Origin: DATKRB01 sp035532415
GTDB taxonomy: Bacteria; Actinomycetota; Acidimicrobiia; Acidimicrobiales; RAAP-2
Assembly: GCA_035532415.1 (NCBI GenBank)
Contig: DATKRB010000023.1
Location: 62,001-126,000 of the forward strand
DNA: 64,000 nucleotides
Direction of reading: 5' to 3'
The notes beneath the pieces are model-generated. The model searched no databases. It was not told the origin of the DNA and saw nothing but the letters and a program-made list of their open reading frames with translations. This document shows, piece after piece, positions 15,834 to 26,374 of this stretch. The number at the start of each line of letters is the position of its first letter. Positions within the stretch are counted from its first letter, which is position 1. Both the position numbers and the translations under genes were made by a program.

Positions 15834-16272
15834 CCACGCTCGGTCCGGCGACACCGCCACGGGACCGGGTCACCATGTCCGCCAGCGTGAAGGACTGCAG
15901 GTGGGATCGGATGGTCTCGCCGACCTCGGCCCACAGCGCCAGCAGGACGCATTGACCCTCGTGGTCACAGGCGCCGCCGGTGTGCGGCTCGCCGAAGTCG
16001 CCGGCCACGATCGGGCCGTCGACGGCGGAGATGATCTGCGCCAGCGTGATGTCCTCGGGGTCCCGGGCGAGGATGTACCCGCCCCCCACCCCCCGCTTCG
16101 ACCGGACGAGGCCGGCGCCCTTGAGGGCGAGGAGGATCTGTTCGAGGTAGGGCTGCGGGAGCCCGGTTCGCTCGGCGATGTCTCGCACCGAGGTCGGCAC
16201 CGACTGCGGACCTCTCAACGCGAGGGACAGGAGTGCCCTGCTCGCGTAGTCACCCCGCGTCGAGACCTTCAC
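15793..16272 (-). CDS. Rrf2 family transcriptional regulator (IscR/CymR-like)
   Basis: Winged-helix regulator of 159 residues. It starts MKVSTRGDYASRALLSLAL, has the recognition helix region TGLPQPYLEQILLALKGAGLVRSKRG and the wing GGGYILARDPEDITLAQII. A cysteine pair CDHEGQC lies where IscR-type proteins ligate an Fe-S cluster; a third cysteine is not seen nearby, so cluster binding is possible but not shown. GTG 16272 is chosen over the longer frame to 16350 because it matches the family N-terminus and a TAGCAT -10 lies eight bases upstream. It is divergent from the phosphodiesterase gene. Confidence 0.87.
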   Translation of the reverse strand: MKVSTRGDYASRALLSLALRGPQSVPTSVRDIAERTGLPQPYLEQILLALKGAGLVRSKRGVGGGYILARDPEDITLAQIISAVDGPIVAGDFGEPHTGGACDHEGQCVLLALWAEVGETIRSHLQSFTLADMVTRSRGGVAGPSVVTGPPEPVRSTAG

Positions 16273-16280
16273 GTAGCCCG

Positions 16281-16286
16281 ATGCTA
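16281..16286 (-). promoter_or_regulatory. Rrf2 gene -10 element (leaderless type)
   Basis: TAGCAT on the minus strand ends eight bases before GTG 16272. Confidence 0.5.
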
Positions 16287-16329
16287 CCCCCCCCGACCGG
16301 GCATCCTGCAGTCTCCGCCACCCGCGCCG

Positions 16330-16335
16330 TAGGGT
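16330..16335 (+). promoter_or_regulatory. Phosphodiesterase gene -10 element (leaderless type)
   Basis: TAGGGT ends seven bases before GTG 16343. Confidence 0.5.
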
Positions 16336-16342
16336 GGCCCGG

Positions 16343-17482
16343 GTGAGCACCGGCCCGGAGCCCCTGCTGCCCGACTACGGCGGGGCCTGCCTGTCGAGCG
16401 TCGTTCCCGCGCTGGTGGCCCGGCTCGACCGTTCGCCGAGGGAGGGCGCCGCGGATCCGCCGGACTGGCTCCCCGCCACGGTGCCGGGGGCGAGCCAGAT
16501 CGTGCTGCTGGTCCTCGACGGCCTCGGGTCCGAGCAGCTGGCCTCGAGGGCCGCCTCTGCTCCCACGCTGGCGTCCGCCGTGCCGGGCACGATCACGTCG
16601 GTCGCGCCGAGCACCACGGCGAGCGCGCTCACCAGCCTGGTGACGGGGCTGCCCCCGGCGGTCCACGGGGTCGTCGGGTACCGGGTCAGGCTCGAGGGCG
16701 AGATCCTGAACGTGCTGCGCTGGCAGCTCGGCGGGAGCGACGCCCGCCGGCGGGTCCCGGCCCGGCGGTTCCAGCCGTTCGCGGCGTTCCCCGGGCGCGG
16801 GAGCGTCCCGGTGGTCTCGCGCTCGGATTACGCGACCACCGGGTTCACCGCGGCCCACCTGGGGGACTCCCGGCTCCACGGGTGGCACGTCGCCTCGAGC
16901 ATCGCCGTGGAGGTGCGCGATCTCCTGCGGGCGGGGGAGCCGTTCGTGTACGCATACTACGACGGGATCGACCGCGTGTCCCATGCCCGGGGCCTCGGCG
17001 ACCATTACGAGGCCGAGCTGCGGGCCGCGGACCGGATCGTCGCCGACGTGCTCGAGGTACTGCCCCCCGGCGCGGTCCTCGTCGTCACCGCCGACCACGG
17101 GCAGGTGGAGGTCGGACCACAGGTGGAGGTGCTCGGCGGCGACCTGATGGCCGGCGTGGACCTGGTCTCGGGGGAGGGGAGGTTCCGCTGGCTCCACGTC
17201 CGGCCGGGCGCCACCGAGGACGTAAAGGCGGCGGCCCGGTCGCTTCATGGCCACGTGGCCTGGGTGAGGACCCGGGAGGAGGTGATCGAGGAAGGTTGGC
17301 TCGGCGGCGAGCCGGTCCCCGCGGTCGCCGACCGGCTGGGGGACGTGCTGCTGGCGCCGTTCGAGCCCACCGCGTTCCTCGATCCCGCGGACACCGGTGA
17401 GCAGCGACTGGTGGGGAGGCACGGGTCGGTCACGGCCGCCGAGATGCTCATCCCCCTGCTGAGCTGGCCGTCCCCGGGCTGA
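16343..17482 (+). CDS. Alkaline phosphatase superfamily protein (nucleotide pyrophosphatase/phosphodiesterase type)
   Basis: Predicted metal-dependent hydrolase of 379 residues. The N-terminal metal site is LLVLDGLGSEQL. The nucleophile is probably a threonine in the TSVAPSTTASALTSLVTGLPPAVHG segment, and later metal ligands appear as YYDGIDRVSHARG and VTADHGQVEVG. No signal peptide or membrane segment is visible, so it should be cytoplasmic. Start GTG 16343 is seven bases after TAGGGT; the in-frame GTG 16334 lies inside that hexamer and is rejected. Substrate is unknown. Bpa follows 80 bases downstream. Confidence 0.78.
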   Translation: MSTGPEPLLPDYGGACLSSVVPALVARLDRSPREGAADPPDWLPATVPGASQIVLLVLDGLGSEQLASRAASAPTLASAVPGTITSVAPSTTASALTSLVTGLPPAVHGVVGYRVRLEGEILNVLRWQLGGSDARRRVPARRFQPFAAFPGRGSVPVVSRSDYATTGFTAAHLGDSRLHGWHVASSIAVEVRDLLRAGEPFVYAYYDGIDRVSHARGLGDHYEAELRAADRIVADVLEVLPPGAVLVVTADHGQVEVGPQVEVLGGDLMAGVDLVSGEGRFRWLHVRPGATEDVKAAARSLHGHVAWVRTREEVIEEGWLGGEPVPAVADRLGDVLLAPFEPTAFLDPADTGEQRLVGRHGSVTAAEMLIPLLSWPSPG

Positions 17483-17550
17483 TCGGGGAGGGGCCGGCCC
17501 GGAAGTCCCGTCGCCCGACGCGACCGGTACCGGTCACCGGCGATGGGTGG

Positions 17551-17556
17551 CATCAT
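17551..17556 (+). promoter_or_regulatory. bpa -10-like element (leaderless type)
   Basis: CATCAT, one change from TANNNT, ends six bases before ATG 17563. Confidence 0.4.
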
Positions 17557-17562
17557 CGGGGC

Positions 17563-18144
17563 ATGGCAACCGACCAGTCCGGCACCGACGTCCCGCGCAG
17601 CGATCCCGGCCGGCCCGCGGCCGAGGGTGCGGTGGCGCCCGACGAGGTGCTTCCCGCCAGGACGGGCCGGCCCGCCCTGGTCGGCAGCGACGGCCGCGGG
17701 CCCGACGCGGAGTCCACCGATCCGGGCAACGCCAGGGTCCGGGAGGAGTCGATCGAGGAGCCGGGAAAGGTCATGCGCATCGGCTCCATGGTCAAGCAGC
17801 TCCTCGAGGAGGTCCGCCACGCCCCCCTCGACGAGGCCGGAAGGGTCAGGTTGCGCGAGATTTACGAGCAGTCGGTCCGGGAGCTGTCCACCGGCCTCTC
17901 GCCGGACCTGGTCGAGGAGCTCGACCGGATGGCGATGCCCTTCGACGAGCCGGCGCCGTCCGAGTCCGAGCTGCGGATCGCCCAGGCGCAGCTCGTGGGC
18001 TGGTTGGAAGGGTTGTTCCACGGGATCCAGGCGACCCTGATGGCTCAGCAGATGGCGGCCCGGGCCCAGCTCGAGGAGATGCGGCAGCGCGGCCTCCCCC
18101 AGGGCCCGGACGCGCCCGTGGCCCGTCCGGGCACGTACCTCTGA
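17563..18144 (+). CDS. bpa: Bacterial proteasome activator Bpa/PafE-like
   Basis: ATP-independent ring activator that opens the 20S proteasome gate in actinobacteria. The central helical domain from about residue 65 (MRIGSMVKQLLEEVRHAPLDEAGR, then SPDLVEELDRMAMPFDEPAPSESELRIAQAQLVGWLEGLFHGIQATLMAQQMAARAQLEEM) matches the family. The chain ends GTYL, like the GQYL gate-opening tail known from mycobacterial PafE. The first 65 residues look disordered. Length is 193. This implies the genome has 20S proteasome genes elsewhere; none are in this window. A CATCAT hexamer lies six bases before ATG 17563. Confidence 0.85.
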   Translation: MATDQSGTDVPRSDPGRPAAEGAVAPDEVLPARTGRPALVGSDGRGPDAESTDPGNARVREESIEEPGKVMRIGSMVKQLLEEVRHAPLDEAGRVRLREIYEQSVRELSTGLSPDLVEELDRMAMPFDEPAPSESELRIAQAQLVGWLEGLFHGIQATLMAQQMAARAQLEEMRQRGLPQGPDAPVARPGTYL

Positions 18145-18160
18145 TCGGTTCGCGCCGGGG

Positions 18161-18856
18161 TCAGAGCTCGAGCAACGGCGTGCGGAGGCTCCCGAGCTCG
18201 TCGGAGGGCGGCGGAGGGCGGCGCTCCCAGGTGTCCTTGCAGCTGTCGGAGCAGAACCAGATCTCGTTGCCGAGCCCGTCGACGGCGATCACCTCGGCGA
18301 CCTCCCTCGTGAGGGGGATGCGGCAAACCGGATCGGGGACCGCCGTCCCCTGAAGCGGCCGCATCCCGAGCCGGGCCACCGTCATGGGGTGCTCGAGGCC
18401 GCGCAGCGCCACGTCGGAGCGGTCGAGGGCGGCGCCCCAGTTGGGGAGGTCGCCGACGAGGGTCCACTGGGCGAGCAGCTCGCCCCCGACCGCCTGGTCG
18501 GAGAGGCGGGCGGCCACGTTCACGGGATGGCCGATGTAGTCGTCCCCTTCGAGCAGGATGACCTCTCCGCCTGCGACCCCGGTGCAGATGGCGAGTGAAT
18601 CGCCGGCGGTCCAGACGCGATCGGCCGCGTAGTGCAGCTCGAGCATGGCCGCCAGCAGGGGCTTGCACTCCACGCCGACGAGCATCGCCCCGTCGCCGAG
18701 CCACTTGGCGATGCGGACGCCGCGGCGGGAGCAGATCTCCCGCAGGAGGGTCCGGAAGGCACTGATCACGCTGACGGCCCGCTCGTCCCCTTCCACTTCC
18801 GTGAGCGCGGTGAAACCCGACAGGTCGGTGAAGGCGAAGGATCGTTGGACGCGCAC
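18161..18856 (-). CDS. Class III adenylate/guanylate cyclase domain protein with C-terminal YHS domain
   Basis: The first 160 residues are a cyclase homology domain: metal-binding FAFTDLSGFTALTEVEGD, the KWLGDGAMLVG hairpin and YIGHPVNVAARLSDQA. From about residue 185 comes a YHS-like metal-binding module, DPVCRIPLTREVAEVI through WFCSDSCKDTWE, with three cysteines. No membrane segment is present. Both metal aspartates are kept; substrate-specifying residues cannot be assigned by eye, so activity and nucleotide choice are open. GTG 18856 is six bases after CACCAT. The open frame upstream to 21424 is only antisense to dnaE. Confidence 0.8.
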   Translation of the reverse strand: MRVQRSFAFTDLSGFTALTEVEGDERAVSVISAFRTLLREICSRRGVRIAKWLGDGAMLVGVECKPLLAAMLELHYAADRVWTAGDSLAICTGVAGGEVILLEGDDYIGHPVNVAARLSDQAVGGELLAQWTLVGDLPNWGAALDRSDVALRGLEHPMTVARLGMRPLQGTAVPDPVCRIPLTREVAEVIAVDGLGNEIWFCSDSCKDTWERRPPPPSDELGSLRTPLLEL

Positions 18857-18862
18857 GTCCCG

Positions 18863-18868
18863 ATGGTG
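18863..18868 (-). promoter_or_regulatory. Cyclase gene -10-like element (leaderless type)
   Basis: CACCAT on the minus strand ends six bases before GTG 18856. Confidence 0.4.
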
Positions 18869-18930
18869 ACACGTCGACCACCTCCGGGCGCGCCCATCCC
18901 ACGGCGGCGGCGATCCCGGCCCGGCTGCGC

Positions 18931-18974
18931 TATGTTCGGAACGACACCGCTGTAACTCGTCCACAGGGTGTGGA
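18931..18974 (+). promoter_or_regulatory. dnaE promoter region with a TCCACA palindrome
   Basis: TATGTT at 18931 is a good -10. Downstream, TCCACA-GGG-TGTGGA (18960-18974) is a perfect inverted repeat in the leader. Each arm equals the core of a DnaA box, but flanks do not match a full box. Confidence 0.45.
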
Positions 18975-19006
18975 GATCCGTGGCGGACGTCCGGAGGAGG
19001 GTGGCG

Positions 19007-22000
19007 TTGGCAGCTCGGTCGTTCACGCATCTGCACACCCACACCGAGTTCTCCATGCTCGACGGGGCCGCCCGGGTGAAGGACCTGGTGCAGGCGGCGG
19101 CCGAGGACGGCCAACCCGGTCTGGGCATCACCGACCACGGCAACATGTACGGGGTCCTCGATTTCTACAAGGCGTGCAAGGGGGCCGGGATCAACCCGGT
19201 CATCGGCACCGAGGCCTACATGGCGGCCGATTCCCGGCACGAGCGCCCGGTCCGGCGCGGCCGGGTCGACGACACGGGCGGGGACGTCGAGGGCGGGCAG
19301 AAGCTCTATTACCACCTGACCCTGTTGGCCGAGACGACCCAGGGCTACCGCAACCTGCTCAAGCTCTCCTCGGCAGCGTACCTCGAGGGCTACTACTACA
19401 AGCCGAGGGTCGACTGGGAGCTGCTCGAGCGGTACCACGAAGGGATCGTCGCCACCACCGGCTGCCTCGGGGGGGTGGTGGCGCAGGCGTTGCTGGCCGG
19501 CGACCCGGAGGCGGCGACCCGGCGGGCGGCGCGGCTGCAGGACATCTTCGGGCGCGAGGGCCTGTTCGTCGAGCTGCAGGACCACGGCATCGCAGCCCAG
19601 ACCCGGACGAACCCCCAGCTGGTGGAGATCGCCCGGCGGATCGGCGCACCCCTGCTGGCCACCAACGACAGCCATTACACCCACCGTGAGGACGCGGTGT
19701 CCCACGACGCGCTCCTCTGCGTGCAGACCGGCGCCACGATCGACGACCCGAAGCGGTTCAAGTTCGAGGGGACCGAGCACTATCTGAAGTCGGCCGCCGA
19801 GATGCGCCATCTCTTCGCCGAGATCCCCGAGGCGTGCGACAACACCCTCTTGATCGCCGAGCGGGCCTCCGTCGACCTCGAGCTCGGGAAGCCCAGCCTC
19901 CCGGAGTTCCCGGTCCCCGACCGGTTCGTGGGGGCCGACTACGAGGAGCGGGCGACCGCCTACCTGCGGGAGCTGACCATGCAGGGGGCGCGCGAGCGGT
20001 ACGGCGACCCGCTCCCCGACGAAGTCCGGTCGCGGCTCGACTACGAGCTCGGGGTGATCGGGGACATGGGCTTCGCCGCGTACTTCCTGGTGGTGTGGGA
20101 CCTGATCCGCTACGCGCGCGAATCGGGGATCCGGGTCGGGCCCGGGCGGGGATCGGCCGCCGGGTGCTGCGTCGCCTACTGCCTGCGGATCGTCGACCTC
20201 GACCCGATCCGCTACGACCTGCTCTTCGAGCGGTTCCTCAACCCCGGCCGCAAGCAGATGCCGGACATCGACATGGACTTCGACGAGCGGTTCCGGGGGG
20301 ACATGATCCGCTACGCGGCGGATCGGTACGGCAGCGACCGGGTGGCCCAGATCGTGACCTTCTCGACCATCAAGGCGCGGGCTGCCGTTCGCGACGCCGC
20401 CCGCGTCCTCGGGTTCCCCTACCTGGTGGGGGACAAGATCGCCAAGGCCATGCCCCCCCTGGTGATGGGGCGGGACACGCCGTTGTGGGCCTGCCTGCAG
20501 AAGACCGAGGGCTACGAGGACGGTTTCGCCGCGGCGGCCGAGCTGCGCGGCATGTACGAGCAGGAGGCGGAGGCCAAGCAGGTCATCGACGTCGCCAAGG
20601 GACTCGAGGGACTGCGCCGCCAGGACGGCATCCACGCGGCGGCCGTCGTCATCACCAGGGACCCGCTCACCGAGTACCTCCCGGTCCAGCGCAAGCCCGA
20701 CGCCGGCGGCAAGCCCGAGGAGGCGCCGATCGTCACCCAGTACGAGATGCACGGCGTCGAGGAGCTGGGCCTCCTCAAGATGGACTTCCTCGGCCTGCGG
20801 AACCTCTCGGTCATCGAGCGTTCGCTCGACCTGATCGAGCGGTCGAGCGGGGTTCGGCCGGACATCGACGGCGTGGCCCTCGACGACGAGGCCACCCTGG
20901 CCATGCTGCGCCGGGGCGACTCGGTCGGGGTGTTCCAGCTCGAGGGTGGACCCATGCGGTCCCTCATGCGCTCGCTCGCCCCCACCAGCTTCGACGACGT
21001 GGCCGCCCTGGTGGCGCTGTACCGCCCGGGCCCGATGGCGGCGAACATGCACAACGACTACGCCGACCGGAAGAACGGTCGGAAACCGATCCGCTACGAG
21101 CACGCCGACCTCGAGCCGATCCTGGCCGACACGCAGGGCCTCATGATCTACCAGGAGTCGGTCATGCGGGTGGCCCAGAAGTTCGCCGGCTACACGTTGG
21201 AGGAGGCCGACAACCTCCGCAAGGCCTGCGGGAAGAAGATCCGGGCCCTGATCGCGGCCGAGCGGGAGAAGTTCGTGGCCGGTTGTGTCACCCAGGGCTA
21301 CGGCGAGGCGTTGGGGACCCAGCTCTTCGACATCATCGAGCCCTTCGCCGACTATGCGTTCAACAAGTCCCACTCCTACGGCTACGGGCTGGTGGCCTAC
21401 CAGACAGCGTGGCTGAAGGCCCACTTCCCGGTGGAGTACATGGCGGCCCTGCTCACCTCGGTGAAGGACAACAAGGACAAAACGGCTGTCTACCTGGGAG
21501 AATGCCGATCATTGGGCATCGAGGTGCTGGTTCCCGACGTGAACCGGTCGGTCGCCGAGTTCGCCCCGCGCCCGCCGAGGCCCGCGCCGGCCGAGGCCGG
21601 CGGGGCCGAAGGGGCCGGTAACGGTCCCGGCGAAGCGCCCGGGCCCGGCCCGGCGCCCGGGCCCCGCCCGGCGGCGGCCTCCGGCGGCGGGGGGGACGGC
21701 CCGGGCATCGTCTTCGGGCTGGCTGCCATCCGGAACGTCGGGGAGAGCCTGGTCGAGCGCATCGTGACCGAGCGGGAGGCCAACGGCCCGTTCACCGACG
21801 TGTACGACTTCTGCCGGCGGGTCGATCCCGTCGTGCTGAACAAGCGGACCATGGAGTCCCTGGTGAAGGCCGGCGCCTTCGACTCCCTGGGACATCCCCG
21901 TCAGGGGTTGTGCCTCGTGCTCGAGGACGTCATCGACCGGACGCTCGAGCGCAGGCGGGAGCACGACTTCGGCATCGCCACCCTCTTCTCCTCGGTGGAG

Positions 22001-22714
22001 CCCGCCGACGGCGGCGACGGCTCGGGCCGGTGGGAAGGCACCGACGTCCGGATCCCCGAGTCGGAGTTCGCAAAGTCCCAGCGCCTGGCCTTCGAGAAGG
22101 AGATGCTGGGCCTGTACGTCAGCGACCACCCCCTCATGGGCCTGCAGCCCGCCCTGTCCCGGTACACCGACTGCACGCTCGCCGATCTCCGGGACGCCGC
22201 CTCCGGCGGCCCCGAAGGCGGCTACGGGGCCGAGGGGGCCGTGCGGTCGGTGGGCGGGGTCGTGACCGAGCTCCGGCGGACCACCACGAAGAAGGGCGAC
22301 CTCATGGCCCGGTTCGTGCTCGAGGACCTGCAGGCCTCGATGGAGGTCTTCGTGTTCCCCCGGGTCATGGCCGAGCACGGCGCCCTCCTCGAGAACGACG
22401 CGGTGGTGGTGGTGCGGGGCCGGGTGGATCTCCGCGACGACCAGCCGAAGCTCGTCTGCATGGAGGTCCGGCGGCCCGTGCTGCAGGCCGACAACGCGAC
22501 CGAGCTTCGGCTCGCCCTCCCGATCGTGGCCCTGACCGACGACACGGTCGGGCGGCTGAAGGACATCCTGGTCGAGCATCCCGGGGAGTCACCCGTGCTG
22601 CTCGAGGTGGGTACGAAGCTGTTGCGGCTCCCGCCCGAGTTCAACGTCGAGAGCCGGAACGGGCTGATCGGGGAGCTCAAAAGGCTGCTCGGTGCCAAGA
22701 CGGTGGTGGCCTGA
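19007..22714 (+). CDS. dnaE: DNA polymerase III alpha subunit DnaE1
   Basis: Replicative polymerase catalytic subunit, 1235 residues. The PHP domain has HLHTHTEFSMLDG and GITDHGNMYG; the palm has GRGSAAGCCVAYCL (near residue 380) and the catalytic PDIDMDF (near 419). The fingers follow, then a helix-hairpin-helix (FGLAAIRNVGESLVERIV) and an OB fold (VTELRRTTTKKGDLMARFVLED, near 1085). A long Gly/Ala/Pro linker at about residues 850-900 is longer than usual. Start is TTG 19007, seven bases after GGAGGAGG; GTGs at 19001, 18980 and 18968 are in frame. A TATGTT -10 and a palindrome lie upstream. Confidence 0.96.
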   Translation: MAARSFTHLHTHTEFSMLDGAARVKDLVQAAAEDGQPGLGITDHGNMYGVLDFYKACKGAGINPVIGTEAYMAADSRHERPVRRGRVDDTGGDVEGGQKLYYHLTLLAETTQGYRNLLKLSSAAYLEGYYYKPRVDWELLERYHEGIVATTGCLGGVVAQALLAGDPEAATRRAARLQDIFGREGLFVELQDHGIAAQTRTNPQLVEIARRIGAPLLATNDSHYTHREDAVSHDALLCVQTGATIDDPKRFKFEGTEHYLKSAAEMRHLFAEIPEACDNTLLIAERASVDLELGKPSLPEFPVPDRFVGADYEERATAYLRELTMQGARERYGDPLPDEVRSRLDYELGVIGDMGFAAYFLVVWDLIRYARESGIRVGPGRGSAAGCCVAYCLRIVDLDPIRYDLLFERFLNPGRKQMPDIDMDFDERFRGDMIRYAADRYGSDRVAQIVTFSTIKARAAVRDAARVLGFPYLVGDKIAKAMPPLVMGRDTPLWACLQKTEGYEDGFAAAAELRGMYEQEAEAKQVIDVAKGLEGLRRQDGIHAAAVVITRDPLTEYLPVQRKPDAGGKPEEAPIVTQYEMHGVEELGLLKMDFLGLRNLSVIERSLDLIERSSGVRPDIDGVALDDEATLAMLRRGDSVGVFQLEGGPMRSLMRSLAPTSFDDVAALVALYRPGPMAANMHNDYADRKNGRKPIRYEHADLEPILADTQGLMIYQESVMRVAQKFAGYTLEEADNLRKACGKKIRALIAAEREKFVAGCVTQGYGEALGTQLFDIIEPFADYAFNKSHSYGYGLVAYQTAWLKAHFPVEYMAALLTSVKDNKDKTAVYLGECRSLGIEVLVPDVNRSVAEFAPRPPRPAPAEAGGAEGAGNGPGEAPGPGPAPGPRPAAASGGGGDGPGIVFGLAAIRNVGESLVERIVTEREANGPFTDVYDFCRRVDPVVLNKRTMESLVKAGAFDSLGHPRQGLCLVLEDVIDRTLERRREHDFGIATLFSSVEPADGGDGSGRWEGTDVRIPESEFAKSQRLAFEKEMLGLYVSDHPLMGLQPALSRYTDCTLADLRDAASGGPEGGYGAEGAVRSVGGVVTELRRTTTKKGDLMARFVLEDLQASMEVFVFPRVMAEHGALLENDAVVVVRGRVDLRDDQPKLVCMEVRRPVLQADNATELRLALPIVALTDDTVGRLKDILVEHPGESPVLLEVGTKLLRLPPEFNVESRNGLIGELKRLLGAKTVVA

Positions 22715-22759
22715 GGGCCGGGCCGGCGCTCCGCGTGGGACACCACTGCGACCGCCCGG

Positions 22760-22765
22760 TAGAAT
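22760..22765 (+). promoter_or_regulatory. -10 element of the 22772 gene (leaderless type)
   Basis: TAGAAT ends six bases before ATG 22772. Confidence 0.55.
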
Positions 22766-22771
22766 TGGTGC

Positions 22772-23443
22772 ATGCCGACGGTAGTGACGACGAAGGACTG
22801 CACCGCGCTCAGCGACGCGGAGCTCGCCGAGATGGCCGACCTGTGCGCGGAGCGCCCACCGGGATTCGACATCGGGTTCCTCTCAAAGCAGCGTGAGGAG
22901 TGGGTGCTGGTGACCCACGCCCGTGAGGGCAGCAAGCTCCGCGGGTACTCCTTCTGCACGCTCGAGCGGATCGGCGGGACCCCTTCGCTGTTGGTAGGGC
23001 TGGCCTCGGTGGACAGGACGGCGAAGGCCGACTCGGTTCTGCGGACGATCATGGCGGACCAGTACCGGCGGGCCCTCCTGGCCTTTCCCGACGAGGACGT
23101 GCTCCTGGGCACCCGGCTGTTGGCACCGGAGGGCTTCCGGGCCTTTGCGGGCCTGGTGGACGTGGTGCCGAGCCCCGGGCACAAGCCGACGGGGGAGGAG
23201 CGGGCCTGGGCCCGGCGGCTGGCCAAGCGCTTCGGTTGCGAGGGACGGCTCGACGACCGGGCGTTCGTCCTCAAGGGCGACCGCTCGCCGGCCGGGGGGC
23301 TCGACTTCCTCGCGGCCAAGGTCAAGCTCCCCGAAGGGGTCGAGCAGCTCTTCGGGGAGCTCGACTCGGACGGGGGCGACCGCCTGGTGGCGTTCGGGTG
23401 GGCCATGGCCGAGGACCTGGCCGGGGGCAAGCTCGGGCGCTGA
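22772..23443 (+). CDS. Conserved hypothetical protein of 223 residues
   Basis: I do not recognise a named family. The chain begins MPTVVTTKDCTALSDAELAEMADLCAERPPGF and alternates helices and strands without signal peptide or membrane segment. LRGYSFCTLERIGGTPSLLVGLASVDRT and SVLRTIMADQYRRALLAF vaguely recall a GNAT acetyltransferase fold, but the acetyl-CoA loop is not clear. The C-terminus is acidic. A TAGAAT -10 six bases before ATG 22772 suggests leaderless expression. It faces the convergent gene at 23447 with three bases between the stop codons. Confidence 0.7.
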   Translation: MPTVVTTKDCTALSDAELAEMADLCAERPPGFDIGFLSKQREEWVLVTHAREGSKLRGYSFCTLERIGGTPSLLVGLASVDRTAKADSVLRTIMADQYRRALLAFPDEDVLLGTRLLAPEGFRAFAGLVDVVPSPGHKPTGEERAWARRLAKRFGCEGRLDDRAFVLKGDRSPAGGLDFLAAKVKLPEGVEQLFGELDSDGGDRLVAFGWAMAEDLAGGKLGR

Positions 23444-23446
23444 GCG

Positions 23447-24201
23447 TCAGCCCCGCGGCAGGATGGCGGAGCAGACCTTGTAGCAGTGGCCTTCACGGGG
23501 GCGGCTCAGCACGGCCAGCAGGTACTGGGGGCGGAACCCCAGCGCGTTCGACAGGTCCTTCCCCGACAGGCGGTCCCGGCGGGCCGCATCGAGAGCCCGA
23601 GCAGCATGGCGGTCCTCAACAGGCAGCCAGACGTCGTCCCGGTTCCATCCGAACCTGACCCAGGTCGTGCCGTCGACCCGCCGGCGGATCAGCTGAGGGC
23701 CCCGGGTGGCCTGTACGAGGGCGACCGACGGGCGGGCGCCCCGGAACTCCCAGTAAGGGGCGGCCGGGCCCGGAAAGCCGAGCAGCCTCCCGTCGGCCGG
23801 CGCGGAGAGGCGCTCGAGCATCTTGCGGACCTTTCGACCACGGAGCGTCCCCACCTGGCGCGGGAGCCCGCTGCTGGTCGCTGCCTCGGGCTGGGCCAGA
23901 TCGTCGAGCTCGGGGTCGTCGGCCAGCGTCGCCTCCACGACGTCAAAGGCCGCCAGGTCCGGTTCGTGGCCGTCGGGCCACGGCACCCGGAGACGAACGA
24001 CCGCTCCCGAGGCCAGGTCCACCGACGTGGTGTCGTCCTTGGTGGCCGCCAGGACCAACAGGTGGAGCTGCGCCCCTCCCGCCAGGATGGACCGGTCACG
24101 ATGTCCCGGGTCCTTCAGGAGATAGCGGTCCTTCGCGGGATCGCCCGAGCGGTCCGACCGGTGCTCCCGGTCCTGCGGGCGCCGGTGCCGCGCCTGCTGC
24201 C

Positions 24202-24205
<4 letters not shown>
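23447..24205 (-). CDS. Hypothetical protein of 252 residues, coupled to the YyaL-like gene
   Basis: Family not recognised. The N-terminal 35 residues are very rich in Arg, Asp and His (QQARHRRPQDREHRSDRSGD). The rest is globular-looking with VVRLRVPWPDGHEPDLAAFDVVEATLADDPELDDLAQPE and the Trp-rich VDGTTWVRFGWNRDDVWLPVEDRHAARAL; two cysteines (CYKVC) are near the C-terminus. GTG 24205 overlaps the stop of the upstream YyaL-like gene as GTGA, so the two are translated from one mRNA. The shared operon is the only functional hint. Confidence 0.7.
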
Positions 24206-26280
<2,075 letters not shown>

Positions 26281-26287
26281 CGGGTCG

Positions 26288-26293
26288 ATGCTA
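26288..26293 (-). promoter_or_regulatory. YyaL-like gene -10 element (leaderless type)
   Basis: TAGCAT on the minus strand ends seven bases before GTG 26280. Confidence 0.5.
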
Positions 26294-26361
26294 CGGGCTC
26301 TCGGCAAGGGGCCGGTGCCCCGTGATCTCACCGGGTCGCCGCAGCCGGCCGGCCCATCGCC

Positions 26362-26367
26362 TACCGT
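26362..26367 (+). promoter_or_regulatory. SDR gene -10 element (leaderless type)
   Basis: TACCGT ends seven bases before GTG 26375. Confidence 0.5.
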
Positions 26368-26374
26368 GATCGCC

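Noticed and set aside
16334..16342. GTG 16334 as start of the phosphodiesterase gene
   Set aside because: It overlaps the TAGGGT hexamer; GTG 16343 fits a leaderless start.
18869..21424. Upstream extension of the cyclase gene over dnaE
   Set aside because: Antisense to the polymerase gene with low-complexity composition; the cyclase domain starts right after GTG 18856.
23436..23452. GCTGA-GCG-TCAGC between two convergent stops as a terminator
   Set aside because: Only five pairs, and it is explained by the two facing stop codons.
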